From Halobacteriales archaeon QS_1_69_70 (GTDB lineage Archaea > Halobacteriota > Halobacteria > Halobacteriales > Haloarculaceae), in contig PXRI01000043.1 of the NCBI GenBank assembly GCA_003021005.1, forward strand, positions 102,559 to 166,558: 64,000 bases of DNA, read 5' to 3'. Both the position numbers and the translations under genes were made by a program. Positions 1 through 7,800 of the stretch are shown here, in pieces. The notes under the pieces were generated by a model. It was not told the DNA's origin and ran no database searches. It was given only the letters and a program-made list of their open reading frames with translations. How positions within the stretch are numbered: the stretch's first letter is position 1; every line of letters starts with the position of its first letter.

Positions 1-1446
1 GCCGTGGTCGGCGGCGGCCTCGGCGACCTGCCGGACGTCGACGTCGATGCCGGGCCGCTGGTTGAGCTTCCGGCCGGTCGGGTGGCCGACGACGTCCACC
101 TCGGGGTGCTCGATGGCCGCGAGGAGGCGGTCGGTGCCGTCGCCATCGAGGTCGCTGTGCGGCGAGGCGACGACGCAGTCAAGCGCCGCCAGCACGTCGT
201 CGCCGACCGACACCTCGCCGTCGGGCCCGACGTTGGCCTCGACGCCGGCGAAGACGGAGACGTCGGCGTCGTCTGCGACCGCCCGAATCTCCTCGATCTG
301 CTCGCGGAGTTCGTCGTCGTCGAGCCCGACGCCGCCGACCATGCCCGGGCCCGTGGCGTGGTCGGTGATGGCGACGAAGTCGTGGCCGACGTCGGCCGCG
401 ACCTCCCCGCGGTCCTCCCTGAGTTCCGGCGGAACCCATGCCATCCCGAGAGCATCGTAGACGCCCGCCTCGGTCTCGCCGGCGACGCGGTCGCCGACGC
501 GCTGGCTTCCGTCGGACCGTCCGTCCGACGGCGTTCGCGCACTCTCGGTCCCCTCACCGTCGTCGGGGTCCTCAACGGCAGACGTATTGAAGACGCCGTA
601 CTCGTTGACCTTCAGGTCCCGCTCGATGGCGCGGTTCCGCACGGTGACGTTGTGGTCCTTGCTGCCGGTGAAATACTGCAGCGCCGCGCCGAACTCCCCG
701 GGGACGACGACACGGAGGTCGACGCGGGTGCCGTCCGCCCGGACGCTGGCCTTGTTGGTGCCCGCCTCGATGACGTCGTCGGCCTCGTCCCAGGTCTCGA
801 AGGCTTCGACGACGGCCGCGCCGTCGTCGCTGGCGGCGAGGACGTCAACGTCGCCGATGGTGGCCCGCCACCGCCGGATCGAGCCGGCGACGTCGACGCG
901 CTCGACGGCGTCGACGTCCTCGAAGAACGCGAGCACACGGTCGGCCACGGGCCGTGCCGCCCCGAGACGGCTCCGCTCGCGGGACTCCCGGGCGAACGGG
1001 ATGTTCTCGAGGACGTTCGACTCGGTCTTCGGGCCGAACCCCGACACGTCCCGGATGTCGCCGGCCTCGGCGGCCGCCTCCAGGTCGTCGAGGTCCTCGA
1101 CCTCGAGGGCCTCGTACAGCGCCGCGACGGTCTTGGGGCCGACGCCGTCGACGGCCGTCAGCGCGTCCATGTCGACGGGCAGCTCCTCGCGGAGCGCCGC
1201 CAGTTCCTCGATCTCGCCGGTCTCGAGGTAGTCGGCGGTCTTGCCGGCGATGGCCTCGCCCACGTCGTCGATCTCGGTGAGGGCGTCCTCGCCCTCGGCC
1301 TCGAGGAGCGTCTCGACGGCGACGGCGTGGGCGCGGATGCTCTCGGCGGCCTGCCGGTAGGCGCGCGGCTTGTAGTCGACGTCGCGGGCCTCGAGGTGGT
1401 CGGCCATCTCCTCGAGCCGGCTCGCGACCTCGGCGTTCCGGCTCAT
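1..1446 (-). CDS. polX: DNA polymerase X family protein (PolX/PHP), runs off the left edge
   Basis: Family X DNA polymerase with a C-terminal PHP phosphoesterase domain, expected to act in gap-filling base excision repair. The visible 482 residues hold an N-terminal helical domain, helix-hairpin-helix motifs (VDGVGPK near residue 100, SGFGPK near 138) and the nucleotidyltransferase core (AGSIRR near 188, then DVDVLA). A PHP domain follows with AITDHATG and, later, PHSDLDGDG. The C-terminal end lies outside the window. It is oddly short where PHP begins: PPELREDRGE runs directly into VGHDFVAITDH, so the usual first PHP motif (HxH, as in DLHxHTxxSDG) is absent, apparently through an in-frame deletion. 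The start ATG overlaps the stop of the DUF5788 gene (ATGA), suggesting one transcript. Confidence 0.9.
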   Translation of the reverse strand, partial: MSRNAEVASRLEEMADHLEARDVDYKPRAYRQAAESIRAHAVAVETLLEAEGEDALTEIDDVGEAIAGKTADYLETGEIEELAALREELPVDMDALTAVDGVGPKTVAALYEALEVEDLDDLEAAAEAGDIRDVSGFGPKTESNVLENIPFARESRERSRLGAARPVADRVLAFFEDVDAVERVDVAGSIRRWRATIGDVDVLAASDDGAAVVEAFETWDEADDVIEAGTNKASVRADGTRVDLRVVVPGEFGAALQYFTGSKDHNVTVRNRAIERDLKVNEYGVFNTSAVEDPDDGEGTESARTPSDGRSDGSQRVGDRVAGETEAGVYDALGMAWVPPELREDRGEVAADVGHDFVAITDHATGPGMVGGVGLDDDELREQIEEIRAVADDADVSVFAGVEANVGPDGEVSVGDDVLAALDCVVASPHSDLDGDGTDRLLAAIEHPEVDVVGHPTGRKLNQRPGIDVDVRQVAEAAADHG

Positions 1447-1883
1447 GGCCCCCGCACCTGCGGCCCGTCGTCGTCCCGGCCGAGCGCCTGCTTGAGGAAG
1501 GTCATCCACCGCTTTTTGTCCGCCGTCGCCTGTCGCTCGGCCTCCGCCTCGACGGACCCGGTCTCGAGACTCGCAAGCGCCTCCAGCGCCCGGTCGATGC
1601 CGATGACGGCGTCGGCCAGGTCCTCGCCCGCCTCGAAGGAGACCTCGCCGTCCTCGATGCGTTCGACCCGCTCGAGCCGCTCCCGGCGGAGGTTCCGCTT
1701 TGCCGCCTCGACCCGCTCGCGTTCGCCCGGCGGGACGGCGTCGCGTCGCTTGATCTCGAAGACGAACGCCCGGAGCTCGACGGTCGAGCCTTGGACCTCG
1801 ATCCGCTCGGGGATGTCGACGCCCACCGTCGCGCTCTCGCGCCCGATGCGCTCGAGGAGCTGCTTTCGCTCGTAGGCCTGCAC
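1443..1883 (-). CDS. DUF5788 family protein
   Basis: Small soluble haloarchaeal protein of 146 residues and unknown function, commonly found beside polX. It starts with QAYERKQLLERIG and contains IEVQGSTVELRAFVFEIKR, the conserved part of the family, followed by a charged helical region rich in Arg and Glu. I chose the GTG at 1883 because a TATA-like element (TTATTTG, 1909-1915 read on this strand) sits about 29 bases upstream, fitting a leaderless transcript. A longer in-frame ATG at 1967 adds a Pro/Arg-rich stretch unlike the family. Its stop overlaps the polX start by four bases. Confidence 0.8.
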   Translation of the reverse strand: MQAYERKQLLERIGRESATVGVDIPERIEVQGSTVELRAFVFEIKRRDAVPPGERERVEAAKRNLRRERLERVERIEDGEVSFEAGEDLADAVIGIDRALEALASLETGSVEAEAERQATADKKRWMTFLKQALGRDDDGPQVRGP

Positions 1884-1908
1884 GCACCGGCCTACGGCGT
1901 CGAGCGGC

Positions 1909-1915
1909 AAATAAG
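1909..1915 (-). promoter_or_regulatory. TATA-like box for DUF5788-polX
   Basis: TTATTTG on the minus strand in a GC-rich context, centred about 29 bases before the GTG at 1883. This spacing is typical of leaderless haloarchaeal transcripts and supports the chosen start. Confidence 0.5.
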
Positions 1916-2005
1916 GACCGGGGGTCCGTCGTGCATCCGGCGGGTATTCGGCATCGCTGCCGTACATCCCAACGACTTTCCACGCCGACCGGCTACGCCG
2001 GGGTA

Positions 2006-2938
2006 ATGGCGACGTGTGACGTGTGCGGCGAACACGTGAACATGCCGTACAACTGCGGCAACTGCGGCGGCACCTACTGCAGCGACCACCGCCTCCCGGA
2101 GAACCACAGCTGTCCCGGCCTCGACCAGTGGAACGACCCCGACGGCGTCTTCGACAGCGGCTTCGACGACTCCATCGCCGGCCGCGGGGACTCGGGCGGC
2201 CTCGGATCGACGCTGGGCGTCGACACCGGTGCCGGCGGTCCCCTCGGGTACTTCCGGGGGAACATGGCGTACGTCTTTCTCGGGGTCTCCGTGGTCGTCT
2301 TCGCCCTCCAGTACATCGTCGCCCCGCTCGTGATCGAGATGCCGACGGGCGGCCAGAGGCCCGCCGGGACGACGTGGGGCCAGATCTTCACCCTCACCAC
2401 CGGACACCCCGAGTACGTCTGGACCTGGGTCGTCTCCATCTTCGCCCACGGCGGCATCACGCACCTGCTGTTCAACGGCATCGCGCTGTACTTCTTCGGT
2501 CCCATCGTCGAGCGACAGGTCGGCTCGAAGAAGTTCACCGCCCTGTTCTTCGCGAGCGGCATCGCGGCGGGCCTGGGCCAGGTCGGCCTCGCGCTCGCCA
2601 CCGGCGAGCAGGCCGCCGTCCTCGGCGCCTCCGGCGCCATCATGGCCATCATGGGCGTGCTGTCGATCACCGCCCCGGATCTGAAGGTCCTGCTCTTCTT
2701 CGTCATCCCGATGTCGGTCCGGACGCTGACCATCCTCGTCGCGGTGTTCTCGCTGTTCTTCGTCGCCTCCGGCGGCATCCTCAGCGGCGTCGCCCACTTC
2801 GCCCACCTCGTCGGGCTGTTCATCGGGCTCTGGTACGGCAACCACATCAAGCACGAGGTCGGCCGCGGCCCCACGCAGTTGAACCTCGGCCCCGGCCGCG
2901 GCGGTGGCGGTCCCGGCGGCCCCGGCCCCCGACCCTGA
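2006..2938 (+). CDS. Rhomboid family intramembrane serine protease with AN1-type zinc finger
   Basis: Membrane protease of 310 residues that should cleave transmembrane substrates within the bilayer. The N-terminus (residues 4-37) is an AN1-like zinc finger with CDVC, CGNC and later Cys/His ligands. A linker to about residue 85 leads into a six-helix rhomboid core. H153 and N157 (HGGITHLLFN), the catalytic serine S209 in LGASGAIMA and the catalytic histidine H267 in AHFAHLVGL are all present. The tail is Gly/Pro-rich. The zinc finger plus rhomboid layout is common in haloarchaea. The stop overlaps the endonuclease V start by one base (TGATG), so the two are probably cotranscribed. Confidence 0.92.
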   Translation: MATCDVCGEHVNMPYNCGNCGGTYCSDHRLPENHSCPGLDQWNDPDGVFDSGFDDSIAGRGDSGGLGSTLGVDTGAGGPLGYFRGNMAYVFLGVSVVVFALQYIVAPLVIEMPTGGQRPAGTTWGQIFTLTTGHPEYVWTWVVSIFAHGGITHLLFNGIALYFFGPIVERQVGSKKFTALFFASGIAAGLGQVGLALATGEQAAVLGASGAIMAIMGVLSITAPDLKVLLFFVIPMSVRTLTILVAVFSLFFVASGGILSGVAHFAHLVGLFIGLWYGNHIKHEVGRGPTQLNLGPGRGGGGPGGPGPRP

Positions 2939-3507
2939 TGGACGTCGTCCGCGAGCGGTTCCGACCCGACGGGTCGCTGTCCACCGAGGCGATGGAAGCG
3001 CTCCAGCACGACATCGCCGAGGCCGCCGTCCTCGAGGACGACCTCGCCGTCGACCCCGGCGACGTCCGCGACGGCGACGCGCTCGTCGCCGGCGTCGACC
3101 AGGCGTTCCTGGAGGACCGCGCCGTCTCGGCGGCCGTCGTGCTTCGCGGGGAGACCGAGGTCGGCCGCGAGCACGCCACCACCCCGCTGTCGATCCCGTA
3201 CGTCCCGGGCCTGCTCGCGTTCCGGGAGGGCGAACCGGTCCTCGCGGCGCTGGAGCGGCTCGACGTCTCCCCCGACGTAGTCCTCCTCGACGGGAGCGGC
3301 CGCATCCACTACCGCGAGGCCGGCCTGGCGACCCACGTCGGCGTCTGTCTCGACGCCCCGACCGTCGGCGTCGCCAAGAGCCTGCTCTGTGGCACCCCCT
3401 CGGCACCGATCGACGCCCTCCAGGAAGGCGAGCGGGTCCCAATAGAGGCCGACGACGAGATGACGGCGCCCGACGGCGACGTCGTCGGGTACGCCTACCA
3501 GCGCTGA
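2938..3507 (+). CDS. nfi: Endonuclease V, C-terminally truncated
   Basis: Endonuclease V cuts near deaminated bases such as deoxyinosine. This copy has 189 residues, about 45-50 fewer than usual haloarchaeal homologues. It keeps the first acidic residue (GVDQAFLED), the YVPGLLAFRE motif with its Glu, the LDGSGRIHYREAGLATHVG block and the VGVAKSLL lysine. It stops right after GYAYQR, where the family continues with the NPLYVSPGH segment that carries the conserved C-terminal histidine. None of the three forward frames downstream restores that segment. Activity is therefore doubtful. It is coupled to the rhomboid gene upstream and followed by a toxin-antitoxin pair. Confidence 0.8.
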   Translation: MDVVRERFRPDGSLSTEAMEALQHDIAEAAVLEDDLAVDPGDVRDGDALVAGVDQAFLEDRAVSAAVVLRGETEVGREHATTPLSIPYVPGLLAFREGEPVLAALERLDVSPDVVLLDGSGRIHYREAGLATHVGVCLDAPTVGVAKSLLCGTPSAPIDALQEGERVPIEADDEMTAPDGDVVGYAYQR

Positions 3508-3676
3508 AGGCGGAGCAAGCCTGACTGGTGCGAACTTCCGGGGCGAGACCGCCCCCCGATCGTCGACCGGGACCGCCGCTCGCCGCTGGAGGTTCCCCGT
3601 GACCGGGAGTTCATCGAACGCGTGACGAGGTGGTCCGTGCGATGGTTTTTGTACTGTCGAGCGGGTACGTACCGGT

Positions 3677-3964
3677 ATGGCACAGCGCGCGGCCGGAATC
3701 GTCTCCGACGATGGGGTGCTGGACGGCGAGCCACGGATCGAAGGACATCGAATCGGCGTCCTGCAGGTCCACGAGGAGGTCGAGGACGGAAACGTCTCGC
3801 CGCGGGCGTTCGCCAACCGGTACGGCCTGGACCTCGCAGCCGTCTACCGGGCACTGGCGTACTACCACGAGCATCCTGCGGAGATGAGGGCGGTCCGGGA
3901 GCGCCGGCGCGAACGCATCGAGGACGCTCGGGATGACGCCCTTGCCCCCGAGGACGTGGAGTGA
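3677..3964 (+). CDS. DUF433 domain-containing putative antitoxin
   Basis: A 95-residue protein. DUF433 proteins are helix-turn-helix-like antitoxins usually paired with DUF5615 PIN-like toxins. The segment GEPRIEGHRIGVLQVHEEV is the typical DUF433 core (xPxIxGTRIxVxxI). It is followed by a helical region (ANRYGLDLAAVYRALAYYHEHP) and a charged C-terminal tail likely to contact the toxin. The reading frame overlaps the next gene by four bases (GTGA), the usual antitoxin-first order. Confidence 0.82.
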   Translation: MAQRAAGIVSDDGVLDGEPRIEGHRIGVLQVHEEVEDGNVSPRAFANRYGLDLAAVYRALAYYHEHPAEMRAVRERRRERIEDARDDALAPEDVE

Positions 3965-4314
3965 CCGGACGCGAGAACCCGATTTCGGTCCTCCTCGACG
4001 AAAACGTCGACAGACAGGTGCTCGCGTATCTACGCGCGGAGGGCCACGAGGGCGAACACGTCGTCGACGCGCTAGATACCGGCGTCGAGGACCGCGGCGA
4101 CATCGCACCGTACGCCCGCAAGCGCGACCACGTCGTCGTCACCAAGGACACCGATTTCCTGGCGATGGACGAGAGGAACCACGCGGGGGTCTTCTTCATC
4201 GACGACCACACTCTGACGGCGTACGAGATTGCGACGGCGATCATCCGCGCGGTGGACGCCATCGGCGACCGCGATTCGCTCCGCAGCGTCGTTTTCGTCG
4301 ATAACTGGCTGTAA
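3961..4314 (+). CDS. DUF5615 family PIN-like putative toxin
   Basis: A 117-residue PIN-like protein, probably an RNase-type toxin neutralised by the DUF433 protein encoded just upstream. It begins near the motif VLLDENVDRQVLAYLR (D/E/N pattern of DUF5615) and keeps HVVVTKDTDFLAMD, the second acidic cluster of this family. The start is GTG inside the antitoxin stop (GTGA), so translation is coupled. It ends about 30 bases from the convergent dead HAD gene. Confidence 0.82.
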   Translation: MTGRENPISVLLDENVDRQVLAYLRAEGHEGEHVVDALDTGVEDRGDIAPYARKRDHVVVTKDTDFLAMDERNHAGVFFIDDHTLTAYEIATAIIRAVDAIGDRDSLRSVVFVDNWL

Positions 4315-4344
4315 CACCCGAACTCGCGTCGGGTCTCGACCGCA

Positions 4345-5003
4345 TCAGTCCAGAAGCGCCGCCACCCCGTCCAGCGTCTCGACCTCGGGGGTGGGCTCGA
4401 CCGGCAGCTCGACGTCGCGGGCGTGCTGGCGGCGGACGAACGCCGAGTCGAGCCCGGCCCGGTGGGCCGCGAGGACGTCACTGCCGCTGTCGCCGACGTA
4501 GAGCGCCGAGTCCGTCCCGAGGTCCCCGAGCGCCCGTCAAGGTAGTGGGTGTTCGGCTCCTTGCGCTGGAGGCTCTCGACGGACATCTCCCGCCCGTAGT
4601 AGGTGTCGAACGTCCCCGTCCAGCCGAAGTGCTCGAGGAGGAACGCCACAGTACTGTGGTGGTTGTTGGTCACCACGCCGCTGGGTCGGCGATGGTCGAG
4701 GACGGCCGCCACGTCGTCGTAGTGGTCCCGCCGGCCGTCCCGGAAGGCGGCGATTTGGGACCGCTCGTCGTGCCGCTCGCGGGCAAGCCACAGCGCCTCC
4801 GGGTCGACGCCGTACCGCTCGCCGATGGTCCGCAACGCGTCGACGGTGACACCCGCGGGCAGTTCGTCGACGGCCGCCCGGTCCGGGTCGTCGACGCCGA
4901 CCGCCCGGAACGCGTCACGGACGGCCGCCCGCTAGGTGTCCGGCGCGGGCGGCTCGACGAGGACCCCGTCGTTGTCGTACAGCACCGCATCGTAGGAGGG
5001 CAT
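4345..5003 (-). pseudogene. HAD family hydrolase, disrupted by a nonsense codon and a frameshift
   Basis: Remnant of a HAD-superfamily phosphatase (phosphoglycolate phosphatase-like). It opens with YDAVLYDNDGVLVEPP, the DxDGxL nucleophile motif (here DNDG), but an in-frame TAG at 4932-4934 interrupts it after 23 codons. Reading continues with the cap helices and motif II (GVVTNNHHS). Near 4538-4545 the frame slips by one base after THYLDG. The rest, GTDSALYVGDSGSDVLAAHRAG (motif IV), lies in another frame and ends ...VAALLD. The frameshift could be one lost G in a short G-run. Two independent lesions make a functional product unlikely, unless the consensus is wrong. Confidence 0.75.
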
Positions 5004-5068
5004 GGGGTGACGACTGTACCACGGCGGTCGTAGTGGCCCTTTCGGTCCGCCCAGGGCGGTTGCGATCG

Positions 5069-5435
5069 CGGGCCCGCCTGGAGTTGCTGGGCCAGCTGCA
5101 CGACGCCGGCGAGCCGTACATCGGCGACCCTGTCGAGGCGGAGTTCGAGACCGGCGAGCAGCCCGAGGCCCGCATCCGGCGGGCCGTTCGGACGGCGTTC
5201 GACCTGGAGCCGCCCGACGAGTCGGAGAGGGGACGCCGTGATGGCGGCCGACGACCGGCTGTGGGCCGACGAGGCGAACGAACTGCTGGCGGACGGCGCC
5301 CGGACTGCCGACTCGCAGGCCCTCGACTACGACCTCCGGTCGGACGACATCGCCGACGTCCGCGAGCGCCACCGTGCCCGCACGGTAGGGCTCCTCGAGG
5401 CCGTCCGGTCGTCCCCGGGCAACCTCAACGCCTAA
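5069..5435 (+). pseudogene. Possible decayed haloarchaeal ORF between HAD and SDR genes
   Basis: Two overlapping plus-strand frames have haloarchaeal-style acidic composition. The first (about 5069-5250) reads LELLGQLHDAGEPYIGDPV and EARIRRAVRTAFDLEPPDES. The second (5238-5435) reads AADDRLWADEANELLADG and ends SSPGNLNA. Together they look like one gene of about 120 codons split by a frameshift near 5240, or two tiny genes. I do not recognise a family. No promoter or other gene was seen in the 456-base gap that contains it. Confidence 0.3.
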
Positions 5436-5459
5436 CTGTCGGCCCCGCGACCCGTTGGT

Positions 5460-6287
5460 ATGAGCAATCGGACGGTACTGATCACGGGCTGTTCCTCGGG
5501 CATCGGCCGGGCGACGGCCCAGGCTTTTCTCGACGAGGAGTGGCGCGTCTACGCGACGGCCCGCGACCCCGCCGACGTCGAGCAACTCGGCGACGCGGGC
5601 TGTGAGACCGGGACGCTCGACGTCACCGACCCCGACGACGTCGAGCGCGTGGTCGACCGGATGATCGAGGAGGACGGCCGTGTCGACGCCCTGGTGAACA
5701 ACGCCGGCTACGGCCAGCACGGCCCGCTGGAGGACGTCGACGACGACCGCTTCCACCGGCAGTTCGACGTCAACGTCTTCGGTCCACACCGGCTCGTCCG
5801 CGCGGTCCTCCCCCACATGCGCGACCGGGAGGCGGGGACCGTCGTCAACGTCTCCTCGGTCGCCGGCCGGCTCGCGGCGCCCGGGATGGGCGCTTACGCC
5901 GCCACCAAGCACGCCCTCGAGGGCTACAGCGACGCGCTCCGGCTGGAGGTCGAGCCGTTCGACGTCGACGTCAGCGTCGTCCAGCCCGGCCCCGTCGAGA
6001 CGAGCTTCCGGGACCGCGTCGACGACGAACTGGACCGACTCGACCGGACCGACGCCTACGACGACGTGTACGGGTTCCAGGAGGACGCGGCGCTGTTCGG
6101 CGCGGACAGCCCCCTCGCCGTGCCGCCCGCCGCCGTCGCCGAGGCCGTCGTCGAGGCCGCCGTCTCGCCCGACCCGCAGCCGCGGTACGTCGTCGGCCAG
6201 GTCGCACAGCTCTGCCTGTGGGCCCGGTACCTCCCGGACCCGGTCTTCGACCGCGTGTTCGGCCTGGTCCGGAGGGTCGCCACGTAG
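5460..6287 (+). CDS. SDR family NAD(P)-dependent oxidoreductase
   Basis: Classical short-chain dehydrogenase of 275 residues. The cofactor motif TGCSSGIG is at residues 9-16, NNAG near 80-83, the catalytic serine near 132 (NVSSVAG) and YAATK at 146-150. The C-terminal third (VSVVQPGPVETSF) is the usual SDR substrate loop. Longer C-terminal helices resemble ketoreductases acting on lipophilic substrates, but the substrate cannot be told. A GTG start two bases after its stop links it to glycerate kinase. Confidence 0.9.
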   Translation: MSNRTVLITGCSSGIGRATAQAFLDEEWRVYATARDPADVEQLGDAGCETGTLDVTDPDDVERVVDRMIEEDGRVDALVNNAGYGQHGPLEDVDDDRFHRQFDVNVFGPHRLVRAVLPHMRDREAGTVVNVSSVAGRLAAPGMGAYAATKHALEGYSDALRLEVEPFDVDVSVVQPGPVETSFRDRVDDELDRLDRTDAYDDVYGFQEDAALFGADSPLAVPPAAVAEAVVEAAVSPDPQPRYVVGQVAQLCLWARYLPDPVFDRVFGLVRRVAT

Positions 6288-6288
6288 C

Positions 6289-7614
6289 GTGTTCGACGAC
6301 CGGCCGGCCGACCCACCGACGCCGGCCCACGGACTGGCGCTGGACTGCCTGGAAGCCGGCGTCGCGGCCGCCGACCCGGCGCGCGCCATCGACCGGCACT
6401 GCGCCGTCGAGGACGGACGTCTCCGGGTTCGAGACGAACGCTACGACCTCCCGGCGGCCGACGAGGTGCTGATCGTCGGTGGCGGCAAGGGTGCCGACGA
6501 CCTCGCGGCCGCCCTCGTCGATCTACTCGACGGCCACCGGACCGGCGGGGTCGTCGTCACCGACGCTCACGCCGCGGACCCGGGCGGCGTGACGGTCCGT
6601 CTCGGCGAGCATCCCACGCCCGGCGCCGGGAGCGTCGCCGGTGCCGCGGCCGTCCTCGAGCGGGCGCGAGCGGCCGACGACGCCGCGCTCGTGCTGGCGC
6701 CGATCACCGGCGGCGGCAGCGCACTACTCTGCGCCCCGGCCGGCGACCTGGCGGCGGCCGACCTCGCGTGGGTGACGGACCGGCTCCTCGCAGCCGGCGC
6801 CCCGGTCGATGCGGTCAACGTCGTCCGACGGGCCTGCTCGGAGATCAAGGGCGGCGGCCTCGCCGCCGCGGCCGCCCCGGCGCCCGTCGTCGGCCTCGTC
6901 GTCAGCGACGTCGTCGGGGACGACCCCGGCGTGGTCGCGAGCGGCCCGACGGTCCCACGGCCCGTCGAGCCGGACGCCGCCCTCGCCGTCCTCGAGCAGT
7001 ACGACGTCGCCGACCCGGCCGTCAGGTCGTGGCTGGAGACCGCTGATTCCGGACCGGCTCCGGACGCGACCGCCGACACCCACGTCATCGCGTCGGCGGC
7101 CGACGCCGTCGACGCAGCCGGCGAGGTCGCCGCCGACCGGGGGTACGAGCCCTGCGTGCTCTCGACCCGGCTGGAGGGCGAGGCCGGCGAGGTCGGCCGG
7201 GTCCACGCCGGCATCGCGCGGGAGGTCGCGGCCGACGGGCGGCCGGTCGCGCCCCCCGCCGTGCTCCTCTCCGGCGGCGAGACGACCGTGACGGTCCGGG
7301 GCGACGGCGAGGGCGGCCCGAACCTGGAGTTCGTCGTCGCCTGCGGCGTCGACCTCCCCGGTTCGGCGGTCGTCGCCGCGGTCGACACCGACGGCCGCGA
7401 CGGCGGCACCGACGCGGCCGGCGGGATCACCGGCCGGATCGACGACCCGGCCGCGGCCCGCCTGGCGCTGACCGACGACGACACGCTCCCGTTCCTGGCC
7501 GCGCGGGACGGGCTGCTCGAGACGGGGTCGACCGGGACGAACGTCAACGACCTCCGGATGGTCGTGGTCGGCCCGAACGGTTTTGCCCCCTCGTCTTCGT
7601 TAGACGAGCCGTGA
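6289..7614 (+). CDS. Glycerate 2-kinase (GckA/MOFRL family, DUF4147)
   Basis: A 441-residue MOFRL-family kinase expected to convert glycerate to 2-phosphoglycerate in the cytosol. The N-terminal DUF4147 domain contains VLIVGGGKGADDLA and the Gly/Ser-rich ITGGGSALLCAPA. NVVRRACSEIKGGGLA is the family signature with the conserved Lys. The C-terminal MOFRL domain carries LSGGETTVTV and the DTDGRDGGTDAAG block. The start is GTG, two bases after the SDR stop; the end overlaps a small membrane-protein gene (GTGA). Confidence 0.88.
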   Translation: MFDDRPADPPTPAHGLALDCLEAGVAAADPARAIDRHCAVEDGRLRVRDERYDLPAADEVLIVGGGKGADDLAAALVDLLDGHRTGGVVVTDAHAADPGGVTVRLGEHPTPGAGSVAGAAAVLERARAADDAALVLAPITGGGSALLCAPAGDLAAADLAWVTDRLLAAGAPVDAVNVVRRACSEIKGGGLAAAAAPAPVVGLVVSDVVGDDPGVVASGPTVPRPVEPDAALAVLEQYDVADPAVRSWLETADSGPAPDATADTHVIASAADAVDAAGEVAADRGYEPCVLSTRLEGEAGEVGRVHAGIAREVAADGRPVAPPAVLLSGGETTVTVRGDGEGGPNLEFVVACGVDLPGSAVVAAVDTDGRDGGTDAAGGITGRIDDPAAARLALTDDDTLPFLAARDGLLETGSTGTNVNDLRMVVVGPNGFAPSSSLDEP

Positions 7615-7781
7615 GGCCCCGATCCATCGCGATCGTCGGGTTCCATGTCCTGGTCGCGCTCGTGTTCGTCGGCGTGGCGGGCTACAACGCTCACACCGGC
7701 GACACGGTCAACGCGGTCTTACAGGCGGTCGTGGGGGGCCTCGTCCTCGTGCTCGGCATCGGGCTCGCCCGCATTGCCTGA
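7611..7781 (+). CDS. Small two-helix membrane protein
   Basis: A 56-residue ORF beginning with GTG inside the glycerate kinase stop (GTGA overlap). It consists of two hydrophobic segments: AIVGFHVLVALVFVGVAG (residues 7-24), then a short polar loop YNAHTGDTVN, then VVGGLVLVLGIGLARIA. Length, hydrophobicity and translational coupling argue for a real gene. Similar small two-helix proteins are common in haloarchaea, but I cannot name a family or function. Confidence 0.6.
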   Translation: MRPRSIAIVGFHVLVALVFVGVAGYNAHTGDTVNAVLQAVVGGLVLVLGIGLARIA

Positions 7782-7800
7782 GGCCGGCACCCGGGCGCGG

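Noticed and set aside
2074..3816. Long minus-strand ORF of 580 codons across rhomboid and endonuclease V
   Set aside because: It is an antisense shadow created by high third-position GC; it has no domains and the plus-strand genes are clear. The same applies to other long overlapping frames in the window.
4932..4934. TAG in the HAD gene as pyrrolysine codon
   Set aside because: The same gene also has a frameshift, no pyl genes are seen and the site is not catalytic.
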